Assembly (NCBI RefSeq): GCF_046630445.1
Contig: NC_092339.1
Location: forward strand, 313,843,501 to 313,907,500
DNA length: 64,000 nucleotides
DNA from: Rutidosis leptorrhynchoides
Taxonomy: Eukaryota > Streptophyta > Magnoliopsida > Asterales > Asteraceae
Direction: 5' to 3'
Shown: positions 24,346-36,130 of the stretch, piece by piece
How the letters are laid out: every line of letters begins with the position of its first letter
How positions within the stretch are numbered: position 1 is the first letter of the stretch
The notes under the pieces: model-generated
The model's input: only the letters and a program-made list of their open reading frames with translations
What the model was told of the DNA's origin: nothing
Databases searched by the model: none
Made by a program: the position numbers and the translations under genes

Positions 24346-24655
24346 TTAGCGTTACTTAAACACCGCGTAATCACTAATCCCCCGGGTGATGTCTTAAACA
24401 CCGCGACTAATTCACCCCCATGACAATGTGGCGTCTTAAACACCGCGACGAATCCACACATCAATCAAAATAATGAGTGGTGTCTTGAACACCGCGACAA
24501 TTCCACTCCCATGACAATGTGGTGTCTTAACCACCGCGACAATACCACATGCCAATCAAACAATGAGTAGTGTCTTAAACACCGCGACAATACTACTCGT
24601 TACTTAGAATGTGGTGTCTTGAACACCGCGACAATACCACATTCATACTACACAA
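24346..24655. repeat. Seven-unit hairpin array in the LTR of F
   Basis: The core GTCTTAAACACCGCGAC recurs every 41-50 bases (starting near 24391, 24432, 24482, 24523, 24571 and 24615, plus a partial unit at about 24355). In most units the core is enclosed by complementary arms that differ between units: GAGTGG/CCACTC, ATGTGGT/ACCACAT, GAGTAGT/ACTACTC. The right LTR has the same array at 30487-30790. Confidence 0.8.
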
Positions 24656-25903
24656 ATAAATACATTATATACGTACACGCATAATTATTCCCCTTACAAT
24701 ATTAACCCTTCGCCATTGGGGTTATATAATCCATATCACACGCCCATGTGATAGAGTACACGCAAGGTGTGCACCTCGTCAAAGATGGTCAACCAAAACG
24801 CACAACCGTGCCAATTGGACCTACACACAAGTCCATCAATCCACCTATATGTGAAGTGAGCTCTATAACCGAGAACCACTTCACCCGACCCGCACCCATC
24901 CTACACATACATATGCATATAGGATATTAACACTCACCTTAAGCCTTGATGAATGCAACCAAGTAATCCGCAACTCGTCAATGGAAAGTACCTATTCCAT
25001 TATCACAAATTCAACAACACACTTAGATTGGATTTACAAACCAACCCAATTTGACACTTAGTGCAAATTCGACCCAAATGTAATTCCAAGTACAAACCGC
25101 GCCCAAACTAACCAATAATTACTAACACGGGTGAAAATGGTCTTAATATGCCAAGTAAACCCAAACACAAGTGTTAAACACATGTCTCACCCATTTTGAC
25201 ACCAAAACCCTAATTTTGACCCATTAAGTCAAAATCTCGCCGTTTACAAGTCTTGACACCAAAACACATTTAACTCGGTTTAATACTTCAACTTAATCCA
25301 TTTTAAGTTTATAAACCTTAATAAATCAACAATCGGGTCAAAATCATCACCAAACCCTAATTTTGGCTCTAGTCAAAATTAGTCAACTACAAGAACCCTA
25401 AATGTCCCTAAAACCTCAATAATCACTAATACTAGTGATTATACACCATTTACAAGTCTTACAAGCATGAACTTGCACACCAAACCCAAAACCCGACATT
25501 AACAACAAAAAACCCGAATCTTGGTGTTAACCTTCAATTAACAACTAAATGGGTTTCACCTATGAATCATACAATCAAAAGCCCTAAACTTGAATGATGA
25601 ACACGAAAATGAATTTCGGAGTTAGAGCTTACCACTAGTATCACCGTGTAGCTAAGAACGAGGAGAACACACTTGTCAACTACGCCAAGGATCAACTCCC
25701 GATCCTTCCTTTCCAAAAATCCTTTTGAAATCAAATGGGTGTTTGAGTTTGAGAGGAAAAATGAAAAGAAAAGGGAAATTAAAATGAGAAATGAAATGAA
25801 TGGATGAGGTTAAATCCTCAAATCTGGCTCAAACGCGAAAAGACCAAATTGCCCTTGAACTTCATTTAAATTTACAAGAATCTGGTGCCAGTTCACACCA
25901 TTC

Positions 25904-26027
25904 GCCGCGCCGCGGCCTAATTCGTCGCGCCGCGATGATTGCCTCGAACTGGTGACTTTGTTAACAAGCTTTCTGATCTGGATTTATTCGAAACTCCGCG
26001 CCGCGGCTCCCTTTGTCGCGCCGCGAC
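25904..26027. promoter_or_regulatory. Two pairs of odd palindromes in the LTR of F (left copy)
   Basis: GCCGCGCCGCGGC (25904-25916), TCGCGCCGCGA (25925-25935), CCGCGCCGCGG (25996-26006) and GTCGCGCCGCGAC (26015-26027). Each is palindromic around a central C. Within each pair the centres are 20 bp apart. They lie 130-255 bp inside the U3 end in the sense of F. Confidence 0.8.
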
Positions 26028-26159
26028 ACCCAACGTGGCCTGACACATTTTCTCGCATACAAGACTTTAACACCCAAACATGTATCGAACCCTTCATACG
26101 CCTGTCGTACATACACAATACACCTATAAATCATGTATGGGGAAAAACGGGGTGTTACA

Positions 26160-26174
26160 ACTCTCCCCCACTTA
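26160..26174 (-). promoter_or_regulatory. Polypurine tract of F
   Basis: On the minus strand TAAGTGGGGGAGAGT abuts the 3' LTR start TGTAACACCCC. Confidence 0.8.
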
Positions 26175-26704
26175 GACTCGATCACGTCCTCGTGATCCTT
26201 GTCATTTAACCAAACGGACCACACTTCACGGTCCTCAAACATAAGTCCAAACCGACTTTCCTAAGCAATTCTTCCCACTGAATTGCCTTTAACAACTAAA
26301 TCGTCACCCGCGATTTATCAAATCCACAATCCGAGCACTAAAACCATGCTCATTCCCTAACATCGGGAAAACTCAACCAATCTCGTACAGAGATATCAAC
26401 CCCTTAGCGTACCCTTACCGAGTACAACGCTAAAAGCAACCAAGTCTCAACCTAAGGTCAACAATCCGAAACGATGAAGACCGAACCAACGAATCCTGAC
26501 GGATAACACCAATCACTAAACATCCCTTGTAGTGCGCAATACGATCAATACGCAACTACCGTAACATCATAATCAAAAGGCTAAAACCGATAGCGCCCAA
26601 AACGACTATGAAAACGCCAAATCCAAAGGTGTACAAAATTGACTATCGTCACACCCGTAACAACACGTGAGCGAAACACGGCTATCACATCACTAATCAT
26701 ACCA

Positions 26705-26867
26705 CATGGTCCTCGCGACCCCACCATCGGCGTATAAAAACACCCGATCGATCACACAACATGGTCCTTACGACCCCACCATTGGTGTATAAAACAACCA
26801 ACAGATCAACATCACGGTCCTTACGACCCCACCATCGGTGTATAAAACAACCGACAGATCACACAAC
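26705..26867. repeat. Three-unit hairpin array in the F interior
   Basis: Units of about 55 bases share GGTCCTTACGACCCCACCAT and a loop GTATAAAACAA. The loop is flanked by arms that change together: ATCGG/CCGAT, TTGGT/ACCAA, TCGGT/ACCGA. No coding content. Confidence 0.7.
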
Positions 26868-26928
26868 ACGAAGGCTGGCCGAAAACACACGCGCCTTAGT
26901 GAATCCGAACTACACGCGATTCACTACC

Positions 26929-27230
26929 ATGATGAAGTCAGCGAACCCGAATATCATGCTTCACCAATCAATAATCCTATGATGAAGTCAGCGGACCCCG
27001 AAGGTCATGCTTCACCAATCTCAACACCGGATGAAGTCAGCGGACTCCGAAAGTCATGCTTCACCGATATAACACCTCGCTCATGATGAAATCAGCGGAC
27101 CCCGAAGGTCATGCTCCACCAATCGCATACTCCCATGATGAAGTCAGCGGACCCTAAAGGTCATGCTTCATCAATCACCAATACCATGATGAAGTCAGCG
27201 GACCCGAAAGTCATGCTTCATCAATCAACG
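26929..27230. repeat. Six-unit hairpin array in the F interior
   Basis: Units of about 50 bases start at 26929, 26979, 27030, 27083, 27135 and 27186. Consensus GATGAAGTCAGCGGAC then CATGCTTCATC. The outer stem is GATGAAG/CTTCATC or variants. The inner stem is GACC-CCGAA-GGTC, in one unit GACT-CCGAA-AGTC. Confidence 0.75.
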
Positions 27231-28328
27231 CCCTTTTGGCCTCGAACGACGAGTAGCGTAACATCGCGCTCTGCTACGCCATAGTGAATCCTAACGGATA
27301 CCACTAACCATTCACATACACGAGCAAGAACCACCTATATCAAACATAGGCACAAAACAATTATTCTCTAGAAGAGAATCCGACACACACCTCCCTTAAC
27401 CGAAGGATTTCACCTTTCTCGCCAAACACGTCCATTATCTCTCAATCGAGATTTACCACATTACCACCTCGGTGATAATTCAAATCCAAACCATAAGTAC
27501 AATTTATCCGAAATTGTAATCTACCACAAATCGACCAAAATCAGGTCTCGACAACATTTTCCGGATCTACCAAAAGCATCATCCGAAATCTCACACTAAA
27601 ACTTCCTCGTGCGGGAGTGTAACTCCCCCATTTGGAACTACGTCCCATATCCACAACTCGTACAACCGTACAATGCTACCTAAGGTAGACTTTACAAAGA
27701 TTGGGCTCACACGACCCGTCACCATATCTTGCTCCAGCCTTGAGCACACAAAGGATTTCAATCAATCCTTAAACACTTCGAGCAAAAAGTGTACCACGAT
27801 TACACAAACCATACCTTCGCAATCATCCAATTGCTTTAGTTTGTCAAATTCCACCTAGTCACTCATGTACCTAAGGATTTCACTTCGGTACCCTTAGTAC
27901 AATGTAACCGCAACATAATCGGAGTCGAACACCACGCTAGTAGGTATAAAAGAGGCACCTAATGTCGCGTCATAAAGACTCCATTACCAACATACATCGA
28001 GATTCAAAACACTCGATCTCAAGGGTTTCAGCCCACCCGTCGAACCTCACGGTTCATCGACCTCAACACAAAAGCGAACACGCGCTTAACAACCGAACAC
28101 CAACCCATTTCCATGGCTTGGTAGAAACATTTTACAAATATCAAGGAATGCTTGGTTACACCAAGTCTTACGCCCTTCGCCCGTCAATCAAAACGTCGTC
28201 ATAGGGTACTTCCATTAGGAACGTCACCCATATCAATAACATGCACAACACAATGCATTTAATAAACTCAACTTCAAACGGCACTTAATAAATAATCAAA
28301 AGACATATTTATTAAAACGAAACGTACC
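27231..28328. other. Non-coding interior of F
   Basis: Where a chromovirus would carry pol, only short frames without recognisable content are seen on either strand. Confidence 0.6.
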
Positions 28329-29270
28329 TTAACGTCTCCTTGCCGGCCCCGTCCCCGCTAACTTGGGACATTCCGACTTACGATGTCCTTCTTCTTGGCA
28401 ATTGAAGCACACCATGCCATCGCCTTTTGGTACCGAACATTCCCACGACTTGTGACCCCTTATGCCACAATTGTAACATCTAGATGCACTAGAATCCAAT
28501 ATACCCGTCCGTGTACCACCCATGCTCACACTCGGACCCTTAGTCCTCTTACTCGGAGCACCATGCGAAACAACCCTTCTCTCGCTCGAAGGTTCACCCT
28601 TCTTTGATCGTGAATACGACTTGAAACCTCTAGCCATGGCGAATAATTCCGCAAACGATTTCGCGTGACCCCGGCTAATCTTATTCTTCAAGTCATCATT
28701 CAAGGTTCGATAGAAATCCTCCATCAACAACCGATCATTCCCTAAATACTCCGGGCAAAAACGAGTCTTCGCCATAAAGTTCGTCTTGAGAGTATTCAAA
28801 TCCATAGATCCCTGTTGCAAGTTTCGCAACTCATCACGCAATTCCGACAAGTCGGCCGAAGTCCGGAACTCCTCGAAGAATTCCTTCTTAAAATCGTCCC
28901 ACGATAATGCCATAAACGGCTCACCACCGACAAGATCAATCTTACCATCCAACCAATCCTTCGCCCTACCCCGCAATAAACTAGTAGCGAGTCTTGTCTT
29001 TTTCTCGGGAGGGCATTCAATAGTACGAAAACACCCTTCAACATCCGAGATCCAAGTTGTGCTTACTAAAGGATCCGGTTTCCCGTCATACATCGGAGGT
29101 TTAGTCCTCATGAAGCTCTTAAGACAATGCTCCATTTCTCCACCATTTCAAAATTCGGAATACTTCCTATCCATTTCTTCTCGAAACGCACTCATTTGCT
29201 CCGCAACGGCGGCCGCAACTCTAGCGTTAAACTCAGCGTCGTTCGTCTCGATTCCATTTCCCGTCGCCAT
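28329..29270 (-). pseudogene. gag: gag of element F, one internal stop
   Basis: Chromovirus-type Gag: MRTKPPMYDGKPDPLVSTTW, LLRGRAKDWLDGK, LSWDDFKKEFFEEF, then two CCHC knuckles, CYNCGIRGHKSWEC and CFNCQEEGHRKSEC, both with the standard CX2CX4HX4C spacing. It ends in GPARRR. The natural start is probably the ATG at 29270 (MATGNGIETNDAEFNARV), 45 codons before the ATG at 29135. Between them an in-frame TGA (29150-29148) interrupts the reading, so the gene is either nonsense-mutated or starts at 29135. The ORF is not fused to a protease. It lies next to the primer site end of F, as expected for gag. Confidence 0.85.
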
Positions 29271-29691
29271 TCTAAGGAATGCAAAGCGGTTAGACCACGA
29301 ACGTGTAAATCACACGCACAACACCGCCCCATCTTGCTAAACATTTGTCGTACATCACTTGCTAGACACGATTTGCACCCGTAATAAGGTTTACAAGTCC
29401 TTATTACGCATACACGCTGTATCGGCTCGTTAGTACAACAACCGTTTCGCTCGATGATATATGCAAACACAAACAAAATTCTACGCGATATAAACACACG
29501 CGAGAATTATTATCACATCACAATAGCATATTAATAATATTCGCATTACTAATATAAACGTTAGTCAACCTATAAACAAGGCACTAGCTAGAACCCATTC
29601 CGACCCGTACTCCTACAAGTCCCGCAACAAATTAAGCACACACAAAAGTCTAAGTCTAGGCACCTATCTCAAGTCATCTAAATCCCTTAGA
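29271..29691 (-). other. Leader of element F
   Basis: Untranslated region between the primer site and gag on the minus strand. The open frames there have no recognisable content. Confidence 0.6.
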
Positions 29692-29707
29692 CCATGCTCT
29701 GATACCA
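29692..29707 (-). promoter_or_regulatory. Primer-binding site of F (initiator tRNA-Met)
   Basis: On the minus strand TGGTATCAGAGCATGG, two bases inside the LTR. This is the usual initiator tRNA-Met primer site of Ty3/gypsy chromoviruses. Confidence 0.9.
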
Positions 29708-30486
29708 CTTGAAACAACCCAACCCGTATTAAAACCGGCCCATAAAATTTTTTCCTTTTAATACGCGTTAAATAATACTTTAGGTCCCGTTACACATATT
29801 CCAAAACGTATTTGTTATCAAAGTAAGTTCATCGAACTTAAAACATACATTAATGATTTAAACTCCTTAATACAATGGTTCATTAATTAAATCGTAAACC
29901 GGTTATAATCATTATGACCCGACTAGTTACGTTTACACAAAACCGAGCATGGTGATTTGGGACTACGCTACCCAAATCCTAATCGAGTCCAAAAGCAAGA
30001 TCTTCTAAAGCAACCTAGCCGAGATCTCTAATTCCCAAGCTTACCCGAGCCGCCAAGCATGCGAACCTATAAAAATATCAACAACGAGAGGGTAAGCTAA
30101 CGCTTAGTGAGTGAGAATATACTACATACATATATATATGCATAAAATGGACACGCCACAAAATAGAAAATACCGCATACCGGAGCATCCAAACATAAAG
30201 GCAAGCTAGTCTAAGCATACCGTAAGATCACTAAGCAATGAGCTAAAGATACATCAACAAAATATAAGTTTTCCAACAACGATGTGAACAATGCCAATAA
30301 GCTACATCCGGAGGGTTAGCTACAACACGACAATACAACATTATATGTATACAATATATATGTATATATATGTATATATCTCTCGAATAACATAATTTGC
30401 TTACGCTTACAACACAATAACCATGGTTAACCAATCGTACAAGGGAACGATACTCGTAAGAGACCATCGGAGTTCGTAACATCCAT

Positions 30487-30790
30487 TAGCATTACTTAAA
30501 CACCGCGTAATCACTAATCCCCCGGGTGATGTCTTAAACACCGCGACTAATTCACCCCCATGACAATGTGGCGTCTTAAACACCGCGACGAATCCACACG
30601 TCAATCAAAATAATGAGTGGTGTCTTGAACACCGCGACAATTCCAATCCCATGACAATGTGGTGTCTTAACCACCGCGACAATACCACATGCCAATCAAA
30701 CAATGAGTAGTGTCTTAAACACCGCGACACTACTACTCGTTACTTAGAATGTGGTGTCTTGAACACCGTGACAATACCACATTCATACTA
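30487..30790. repeat. Hairpin array in the 5' LTR of F
   Basis: Same seven units as in the other LTR. A few arm positions have decayed, for example CCACTC to CCAATC in the third full unit. Confidence 0.8.
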
Positions 30791-32043
30791 CACAAATAAA
30801 TACATTATATACGTACACGCATAATTATTCCCCTCACAATATTAACCCTTCGCCATTGGGGTTATATAATCCACATCACACGCCCATGTGATAGAGTACA
30901 CGCAAGGTGTGCACCTCGTCAAAGATGGTCAACCAAAATGCACAACCGTGCCAATTGGACCTACACACAAGTCCATCAATCCACCTATATGTGAAGTGAG
31001 CTCTATAACCGAGAACCACTTCACCCGACCCGCACCCATCCTACACATACATATGCATATAGGATATTAACACTCACCTTAAGCCTTGATGAATGCAACC
31101 AAGTAATCCGCAACTCGTCAATGGAAAGTACCTATTCCATTATCACAAATTCAACAACACACTTAGATTGGATTTACAAACCAACCCAATTTGACACTTA
31201 GTGCAAATTCGACCCAAATGTAATTCCAAGTACAAACCGCGCCCAAACTAACCAATAATTACTAACACGGGTGAAAATGGTCCTAATATGCCAAGTAAAC
31301 CCAAACACAAGTGTTAAATACATGTCTCACCCATTTTGACACCAAAACCCTAATTTTGACCCATTAAGTCAAAATCTCACCGTTTACAAGTCTTGACACC
31401 AAAACACATTTAACTCAGTTTAATACTTCAACTTAATCCATTTTAAGTTTATAAACCTTAATAAATCAACAATCGGGTTAAAATCATCACCAAACCCTAA
31501 TTTTGGCTCTAGTCAAAATTAGTCAACTCCAAGAACCCTAAATGTCCCCAAAACCTCAATAATCACTAATACTAGTGATTATACACCATTTACAAGTCTT
31601 ACAAGCATGAACTTGCACACCAAACCCAAAACCCGACATTAACAACAAAAAACCCGAATCTTGGTGTTAACCTTCAATTAACAACTAAATGGGTTTCACC
31701 TATGAATCATACAATCAAAAGCCCTAAACTTGAATGATGAACACGAAAATGAATTTTGGAGTTAGAGCTTACCACTAGTATCACCGTGTAGCTAAGAACG
31801 AGGAGAACACACTTGTCAACTACGCCAAGGATCAACTTCCGATCCTTCCTTTCCAAAAATCCTTTTGAAATCAAATGGGTGTTTGAGTTTGAGAGGAAAA
31901 ATGAAAAGAAAAGGGAAATTAAAATGAGAAATGAAATGAATGGATGAGGTTAAATCCTCAAATCTGGCTCAAACGCGAAAAGACCAAATTGCCCTTGAAC
32001 TTCATTTAAATTTACAAGAATCTGGTGCCAGTTCACACCATTC

Positions 32044-32167
32044 GCCGCGCCGCGGCCTAATTCGTCGCGCCGCGACGATTGCCTCGAACTGGTGACTTTG
32101 TTAACAAGCTTTCTGATCTGGATTTATTCGAAACGCCGCGCCGCGGCTCCCTTTGTCGCGCCGCGAC
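32044..32167. promoter_or_regulatory. Two pairs of odd palindromes in the LTR of F (right copy)
   Basis: GCCGCGCCGCGGC at 32044-32056 and again at 32135-32147. CGTCGCGCCGCGACG at 32063-32077. GTCGCGCCGCGAC at 32155-32167. Centres are 20 bp apart within each pair, and the two pairs are 91 bp apart. Confidence 0.8.
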
Positions 32168-32304
32168 ACCCAATGTGGCCTGACACATTTTCTCGCATAC
32201 AAGACTTTAACACCCAAACATGTATCGAACCCTTCATACGCCTGTCGTACATACACAATACACCTATAAATCATGTACGGGGAAAAACGGGGTGTTACAC
32301 CTTA

Positions 32305-34591
32305 TGGTACTTTTGCTTACAAACGCATGCCATTTGGACTTTGCAACGCCCCTGCAACCTTTCAAAGGTGTATGATGGCGATTTTTCATGACATGATAGA
32401 AGAATGCATGGAAGTTTTCATGGATGACTTTTCAGTCTTCGGTGATACATTTGAATCATGTCTAGCTAATCTGGAACGAATGCTTATTAGATGCGAACAA
32501 TCAAATCTAGTACTTAATTGGGAGAAATGCCATTTCATGGTTAAAGAAGGCATCGTTCTTGGTCATAAAATTTCAAAAGAAGGAATTGAAGTGGATAGAG
32601 CTAAAGTAGATGTAATTGCTAAACTTCCACATCCCACCAATGTTAGAGGAGTTAGGAGTTTTCTAGGGCATGCCGGTTTTTACCGACGTTTCATAAAAGA
32701 TTTTTCTAAAATTGCCACTCCTATGAATAAACTCCTAGAAAAAGATGCTCCATTCATCTTTTCAGATTAGTGTATCAAATATTTTAATATTCTTAAAGAG
32801 AAACTCACTAATGCGCCGATCATGATAACACCAAATTGGAATCTACCATTTGATCTAATGTGCGATGCAAGTGATTTTGCAATGGGAGCCGTTTTAGGAC
32901 AAAGGATTGAAAAACGATTTCAACCTATATATTATGCTAGTAAGATGTTACAAGGAGCACAAACGAACTATACAACTACTGAAAAAGAACTCCTTGCTAT
33001 TGTCTTTGCTTTTGACAAATTTCGATCATATCTCGTTCTAGCAAAAACGGTGGTCTATACCGACCATTCTGCTCTTAGATACCTATTTTCAAAACAAGAT
33101 GCTAAACCAAGATTAATCCGTTGGATCTTACTCTTACAAGAGTTTGATATTGAAATCCGAGATAAAAGAGGAGCAGAAAATCTCGCCGCTGATCATCTTT
33201 CTCGTCTTGAAAATCCCGAATTAGAAGTTCTGAATGAATCGGCCATACAAGACAACTTTCCTGATGAATATCTATTGAAGATAGATTATAAAGAAATTCC
33301 ATGGTTTGCAGACTATGCAAACTACTTAGTTTGTGGATTCCTTGAAAAAGGATTATCGTACCAAAGACGAAAGAAATTCTTCAGTGATATAAAACACTAT
33401 TTTTGGAAAGATCCACATTTGTTTAAAAGTTGTCCCGATGGAATAATACGCCGATGTGTATTTGGAGATGAAGCTAGTAAAATATTAAACCATTGTCACA
33501 CAGGACCAACAGGACGGCATTATGGGCCTCAACTAACAGCAAAAAAAGTTTATGATGCTGGATTCTATTGGCCTACAATTTACAAAGACGCACACCTTCT
33601 TTGCAAATCCTGTGATGCTTGTTAAAGGGCCGGAAAAATAAGTCAACGTGATGAAATGCCACAAAATGTCATCCAAGTATGTGAAGTATTTGACATTTGG
33701 GGTATTGACTTTATGGGTCCATTTCCAAAATCTCATAATAATCTATATATACTCGTAGCCATTGATTATGTATCTAAATGGGCGGAAGCACAAGCTCTCC
33801 CAACTAACAATGCACGAGTTGTAGTCAACTTTTTAAAACGTCTTTTTGCAAGGTTTGGAACACCGAAAGCTTTAATAAGTGATCAGGGTACTCATTTCTG
33901 TAATAATCAACTTGAGAAAGTTCTTAAAAGATATGGAGTAACTCATAAAATCTCCACCGCATATCATCCACAAACAAGTGGACAAGTTGAAAATACAAAC
34001 CGAGCTTTAAAACGTATTCTAGAGAAAACTGTAGGATCAAATCCGAAGGAATGGTCCATTAAATTGGAGGATGCACTCTGGGCTTTTAGAACAGCCTACA
34101 AAACTCCAATTGGAACCACACCTTTTAGACTTGTTTATGTAAAAGCATGTCATCTTCCAGTAGAAATTGAACACAAAGCATTTTGGGCTTTGAAGACATG
34201 TAATCTTGATTTACATGAAGCTGGACGTCTACGATTAAGTCAACTAAACGAATTAGAAGAATTAAGACATGAAGCATACGAAAATTCATTAATCTATAAA
34301 GAAAGAACGAAGAAATGGCATGATAAAAGAATCAGAAGTTCAAAAGAATTTAAAGAAGGAGACAGAGTTCTTCTTTTCAATTCACGATTCAAGCTATTTC
34401 CTGGAAAATTGAAATCAAGATGGTCTGGACCATTCATAGTAAAAAGAGTTTTCCCATACGGAACGATAGAATTAATAAATTCAAATGGGATTGAATTTAA
34501 AGTTAATGGTCACAGAGTTAAACACTACATAGATAGTCCGATGGAAGTCGACAACGAAGTTAATCACAATTTCGACACCACAGCTAACTAA
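32305..34591 (+). pseudogene. gag-pol: pol of A, 3' part (RT, RNase H, integrase; two stops)
   Basis: Continues the A polyprotein after element F, with the codon split over the insertion (TA|T). It holds the RT core ([27 protein letters not shown]), RNase H ([28 protein letters not shown]), the integrase zinc-binding region and catalytic core ([27 protein letters not shown]) and a C-terminal [20 protein letters not shown] segment. Nonsense changes relative to B are TAG at 32768 (GAA in B) and TAA at 33623 (CAA in B). The terminal TAA at 34589 is part of the polypurine-like TAAGTGTGGGGAGAA. The element cannot make its own Pol. Confidence 0.9.
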
Positions 34592-34762
34592 GTGTGGGGA
34601 GAATCAAGTCTTTAAAGGATAATATGTATTTCTGTTAGAGTTAGATTGTCTGTTTTCGTGTAGTTCTCGAAAATGGAACCCGAATGGTCTTTCCCTAGCA
34701 GACCCTAAAGAACTAGTCTTCTCCCCCCATTATGAATTTTTATTTTTTTAGGTTTTTACAAA

Positions 34763-35101
34763 ATGAAGACTGCCTGTGAACTAAACCATGGTCTAATGCT
34801 ACACGCTTTGATCACTAAACGTAATAATGACACACTACCGAGTGAAATAGTATCAGTAATCAGAGAAAGATTGGACGGAGTTAGAAAAGAATCCAGATGC
34901 GAAGATAATAAGTTACAATTTGGTAAAGAAAAATCAAAATCCGCAGCGAAAAGAAGAGCACGACACCTAGAAAGATGTCACAAATGCGGAAAATGGTCAC
35001 ATGGAGGTAAATGTTCAAATAATCAAACCTATTCAAATACCGAATTTGTTACTTTATGTAGAGATGGACCGTTCATATGTTTAGAAGAAAAAAGACACTG
35101 A
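34763..35101 (+). pseudogene. Small zinc-knuckle ORF of A, frameshifted
   Basis: This small ORF lies between pol and the env-position gene. ATG at 34763, MKTACELNHGLMLHALITKR. Lys/Arg-rich middle and a knuckle CHKCGKWSHGGKC with spacing CX2CX4HX3C, one residue shorter at the end than the retroviral CX2CX4HX4C. Element B encodes 138 residues. In A the run of four A's at the matching place has become six (35088-35093), which truncates the product to 112. Function is unknown; an RNA-binding accessory role is only inferred from the basic stretch and knuckle. Confidence 0.7.
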
Positions 35102-36130
35102 ATGCTCGAGGTTACGCCTATGTAGCTATGGAAAACCAATTAAACTGACTATCTTATGAATGAGATAGATCATATAACTAAGAAATCTATTTCACAGGTA
35201 TGTCTGTACCGTTTTTATTTTTTATTTTTTTATTTTTAACCTTTTGATAATAAACGCTAATTTGTTCGCTATAAAGTATTAAATTGGTATTGAATAAAAT
35301 TAGGTTTGGCGACCGAAATTATTGATATCATTCAAAAATTTATTACATCACTGCGAAATTTAACGTTTATTCTTAAGGTATAAATATCTTTAATCAATCA
35401 ACTCAAAATATTTCAAAAATTCGTCATGAGTTAAATTAGGTCTTGGAACCGAAATTACTTTACCGAAAAGAGGGGCGCATATTTTTGATAATATTTGATT
35501 GATTAAAGTGGGATAAAAAGCCAAAAAGATTTTTAATTTTATTTTTACCATGTTTTTAAAATTAATATATAAATCTTAAATTAATATTGTAAACTTTGTA
35601 AAATCAATATATTTAAAATTGTAAATATTTGAAAATTTTATATAAGTTAGGTGTGAATTTTTAATTTTTAAAATATGAATTTTTAATTTTATGCATTTCA
35701 AATTTTAAGTTTGGTGTGAATTTTTAATATTAATTTTGAATTTTATATTTAAATTTTGTGAATTTAAAAACAAAAATTTACTTTATCTCATTAAGTTAAA
35801 AATATGATTTTTAAATTTCGTCGTAAGTTGAAGACTAGGTCTTTAAACCGAAATTGCTTTACCCAAGGGAGGGACGAGAACTTTTATTATCATTATTTTT
35901 AATCTTATTGAATTAAAGTATGTCAAAAACATTAAAAAACCCAAAAATCTTAGCTTTTAAAACAATCGCTACAAAAAGACAAATTTTGAAATTTTGTCGA
36001 AGGACGGACTAGGACATCGATCCGAAACGACCTCGTCCTAAATAACAAGGGAAACAAAATTTTAAAATTAATTACTTAATTGTTTTAATTAGTATAAGAT
36101 GTTATAAAAAAAAAATAAAAAAAAAAAAAA

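Larger units (their letters stand above)
23572..26159 (-). repeat. 3' LTR of element F
   Basis: 2588 bp. It contains a seven-unit hairpin array (24346-24655) and four odd palindromes (25904-26027). It matches the copy at 29710-32299 closely. Confidence 0.92.
23572..32299 (-). mobile_element. Gag-only chromovirus-type LTR element F nested in pol of A
   Basis: Minus-strand element. LTRs are 29710-32299 (5' in its own sense) and 23572-26159 (3'). The target-site duplication CCTTA is at 23567-23571 and 32300-32304. The LTR starts TGTAACACCCCG and ends GGGTTGTTTCA on the minus strand. The primer site is tRNA-iMet type and the PPT is intact. The 3.55-kb interior codes only for Gag; no protease, RT or integrase is present, so it is non-autonomous, like the TR-GAG class of plants. 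In place of pol it has two tandem arrays of hairpin units. By eye the LTRs differ at roughly 1% of sites. Confidence 0.9.
29710..32299 (-). repeat. 5' LTR of element F
   Basis: 2590 bp, matching 23572-26159. It carries the hairpin array (30487-30790) and the palindromes (32044-32167). Several palindromes are longer here than in the other copy, for example a 15-bp one at 32063-32077. Confidence 0.92.

Noticed and set aside
24346..24655. Regularly spaced repeat resembling a CRISPR array
   Set aside because: The repeat is in both LTRs of a plant retrotransposon, spacers are not unique but complementary arms, and no cas genes exist in this eukaryotic context.
27962..28204. Coding content in the F interior (also frames at 26761-27086)
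   Set aside because: Composition follows the hairpin arrays or their surroundings and no pol motif is visible in any frame.
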